Both the position numbers and the translations under genes were made by a program. Of a DNA stretch of 64,000 nt, positions 61,791-64,000 are shown piece after piece (position 1 is the first letter of the stretch; every line of letters starts with the position of its first letter). Source of the stretch: Cornus controversa (lineage: Eukaryota; Streptophyta; Magnoliopsida; Cornales; Cornaceae). The notes beneath the pieces are model-generated. The model did no database searches. It worked only from the letters and a program-made list of their open reading frames with translations, and was not told the DNA's origin. The stretch spans positions 29,026,336 to 29,090,335 of the forward strand of contig CM048849.1 in the NCBI GenBank assembly GCA_026545225.1, written 5' to 3'.

Positions 61791-61899
61791 GCTACCAAAG
61801 AGGCAAGTATTTAGTCATAAAAGGGCAAAGGCTCCAAACATTTTCCCTCAAGAAAGTGATCCGCTCGTCTGCAGAACTAAGAAGAACATAGCAAAATTA

Positions 61900-63492
61900 C
61901 AAAATTCGTAAATTCTTATAAAAAAGAAGAAAAAATCATGAAAAGTTGCCGAAAAAATTTTTGAGGAATCACAGCATTGCTGAAAGCACTAGGGATAGGA
62001 AATTTTTGGGCCGCTATGACATTCTATGGCCTTTTTACACAAATGGGAATGTCATAACATAGTTTCCTGTCCTTGAATGCCATGTGTTGGCATGGTAGTG
62101 TGATATAGTTTGTAATGTGAAGTATGCATAATAAATATGTTAGTTGTGAAGTTATGTAACTAAATACACATATATAGAATTGCTAAATGCTTTATGAATT
62201 GGAGTTATCCATATGTGCATGATCTTTGGAGTTTGGCCAATCATGTCACAAAAGTGAGAAATTATCCACTTGGTATAACCTTCGGAGTTGACCAATCATA
62301 CCAAGGTTAATTCCTAAGAATCAAAGTTTGTTCACATACTCATATGACACTCGGAGTTGGCCAATCATACTTAAGTTTTTTGAACTTTTGACCAATACCA
62401 CATGGCACTCAGAGTGTAGCCAATCATGTTTGTTCTCAGAGTTTAACCAACGATTATAAAATGTTTGACTGCTTATATATTTTTCATTGAATAGGCACGA
62501 TATAATGTTCATATGCATGAATTGCATTGGAAAATGTGGATACGAGCATCGAGCATGCCATGTAGCTAGGGATGCCATGTTGCATTTCATGTAAGTTGGT
62601 GTTGGGTCGATGCTTAGGTAGGTTGGGAAATTTCTACTAAGCACATGTATCACTCACTCCTTTTTCCCCAAATATTTTTACAAATAAAGCACCAACAAGA
62701 GATGAGACCTAGAGTTGCTTATGTTGGAGCTTTTGAGAGTTTTGATATAGCCTGTATTTATATATATATATCCATGCTTGTATGTACTATGTTGGTACTT
62801 TTGGACAAACTTGTGCGTTCCATTTTTATATGTATGAACCATGTTTGGCACTTTAAGACATTTGAGAAACGAATGGATGAAATGAGAGTTGGACTCAATA
62901 TGTAGATTTTGGACAAGGATCCAATGATGATGAATTTTATGGTTTCTCATGCTGTATATATATATGTTGTGGTTGTGGTTCAATTCATGTTGAAATCTTA
63001 ATCTTGAATGCATGGTAATAATGGACAAGGTTGGTGTAAAGGACTCTTAGAGTTTCTGCAGAATTTTCTACTCAGGACCTATGATAAATCGTAACTCACA
63101 TTATGATTTCGCATAATTGCTTTTACACTGAATTATAACTTGAATTATGATGGATCATAAATTTGGCAAAATTTGGGTCAAAACTAGTGCGATTACGATG
63201 GATGTGCGCGAATTGTGCGCTTTATCATAATATTACGACTAATTGTAATGGGTAAGTTCTGAATGGTGTGTTTTTATGAATTCTTTTGGTTTACTCATAT
63301 AGAGTGGGGCCCATTGAGATGAGTCATTGATTGTACATACAAATATATGTTTATATGTGTATGGTGAAGCTTCCGAGGTTATAATGAGTACAGGATGAAT
63401 CATTGGGTACAATGGTAAGGTGTTAAGACAACGTCTAACTCACACCCCATTTCCTTATCCTCCCCCGGGAATTTGGAAATCGAGGCGTGACA
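61900..63492 (+). mobile_element. Probable LTR fragment, Del/Tekay type, fossil
   Basis: The right end CGAGGCGTGACA (ending 63492) fits the usual 3' end of Del/Tekay LTRs. The interior has five loose repeats of CGGAGTTGGCCAATCAT spaced 25-70 bp (62228-62450), comparable to the short-period arrays of such LTRs. The 5' limit is not found; 61900 is a guess. Two SINE-less open frames here (62321-62653, 62645-62905) are not genes. Confidence 0.4.
62220..62455. repeat. Degenerate tandem repeat with GGAGTT-GGCCAATCAT core
   Basis: Cores near 62228, 62283, 62352, 62410 and 62436, each following a word like CAC(T/C)(C/T)GGAG. Spacing is irregular and copies differ at 15-30% of positions. Confidence 0.6.
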
Positions 63493-64000
63493 AAACTGGT
63501 CCGATCCGGTTCGGTTTTATGGTTCCTAATTTCATGATATTCACAGTGTGTAAAGAAAGAGAGAAGGTAAGAGCACTCGTTTTGTGCAATGAATCTGTTT
63601 TCTTTTGAGCTTTTTAAGATTTAGCAAGTCTTCTATATACAACTTGAAATTGTATATAGAAATTAGAATATAGAGAGAGATTGTGGTGTTTGTGGGGTTG
63701 GTCCGCCTATAAGACTAACCTAAATTCCAATCACAATGCTTGAAACTTGATCCCACATAACAATATTCGGATACAAACAAAAAAACATCCCCCATTTCCT
63801 CCATAAGAAAACAAATAGTCATTTTTCAACACCAAATGAACTTCACACACTTCCATTTACAATATTTCGCAGAACCACCACCACAAAATATATATTGCAT
63901 AACCAGTAAAGTATATGTGTGTGTGTGTGTGAAGAGAGAGAGAGGAGGATGAAGAAAGAGACATACCCAAAAGATGATGGACAATCGACGGTGAGTAAGA
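63493..64000. other. Right-edge stretch, no gene recognised
   Basis: AT-rich, with (GT)n near 63917-63931 and (GA)n near 63935-63945. The last 60 bp (AAGATGATGGACAATCGACG then GTGAGTAAGA) could be the end of an exon with a donor site, or the edge of a minus-strand gene outside the window. Not decidable from here. Confidence 0.35.

Noticed and set aside
61900-63492. Relation of this LTR-like piece to the solo LTR at 4990-8833
   Set aside because: Both have short-period arrays, but I found no shared sequence, and their ends differ (GCGTGACA against TATTTCA).

Overview
The window is nuclear DNA of a flowering plant, very probably a core eudicot. Support comes from a spliced nuclear gene for mitochondrial elongation factor Tu, an R1-type NLR resistance-gene relic, Athila, Tat and Copia retrotransposons, tRNA-derived SINEs, and AT-rich intergenic DNA with long (TA)n tracts. 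The R1-like NLR hints at an asterid, but only weakly. I see no intact protein-coding gene. The three host loci (NLR, EF-Tu, ARM-repeat protein) all carry disabling changes, and the rest is mostly transposons.

Layout. 0.15-1.9 kb: NLR pseudogene on the minus strand. About 2.8-27.5 kb: a nested retrotransposon stack. The host element is a minus-strand Ty3/Gypsy element of the Tat clade, recognised by its second RNase H domain, with a 336-bp 5' LTR at 27171-27506. Two later insertions lie in its pol gene. One is a 3.84-kb solo LTR (4990-8833, target duplication GTTGT). The other is a complete-length 13.0-kb Athila element (9860-22865, LTRs of 1428 bp each, target duplication GTAGC). The Tat 3' region holds a tandem array and an opposite-strand accessory ORF; its 3' LTR is not found.

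27.5-34.1 kb: an internally duplicated AT-rich block. One copy carries a 1.19-kb foldback element and the other a 183-bp MITE, so each copy acts as the empty site for the other's insertion. 34.1-36.0 kb: MITEs, then the EF-Tu promoter.

36.0-51.7 kb: the 12-exon EF-Tu gene on the plus strand. All splice borders look intact, but exon 7 is one base short and meets a TAG at once. Its 8.35-kb intron 11 is filled by two head-to-head Ty1/Copia fragments, one of which holds a LINE 3' fragment with a 13-bp target duplication. 52.5-55.2 kb: a convergent ARM-repeat membrane-protein pseudogene with at least six lesions.

55.2-64.0 kb: AT-rich intergenic DNA with SINE relics, a GGN-rich block inside a terminal-inverted-repeat element, a second copy of the Tat-type accessory ORF (61.1-61.8 kb), and what looks like the end of a Del/Tekay-type LTR (near 63.49 kb).

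How it fits together: this looks like a decaying gene segment, perhaps one copy of a duplicated block, that has absorbed successive transposons. No new enzymatic or defence system is evident. The most unusual material is structural: the nested stack with exact target duplications, the arrays of a near-palindromic 18-mer in the Athila LTRs and interior, and the duplicated block with reciprocal empty sites.
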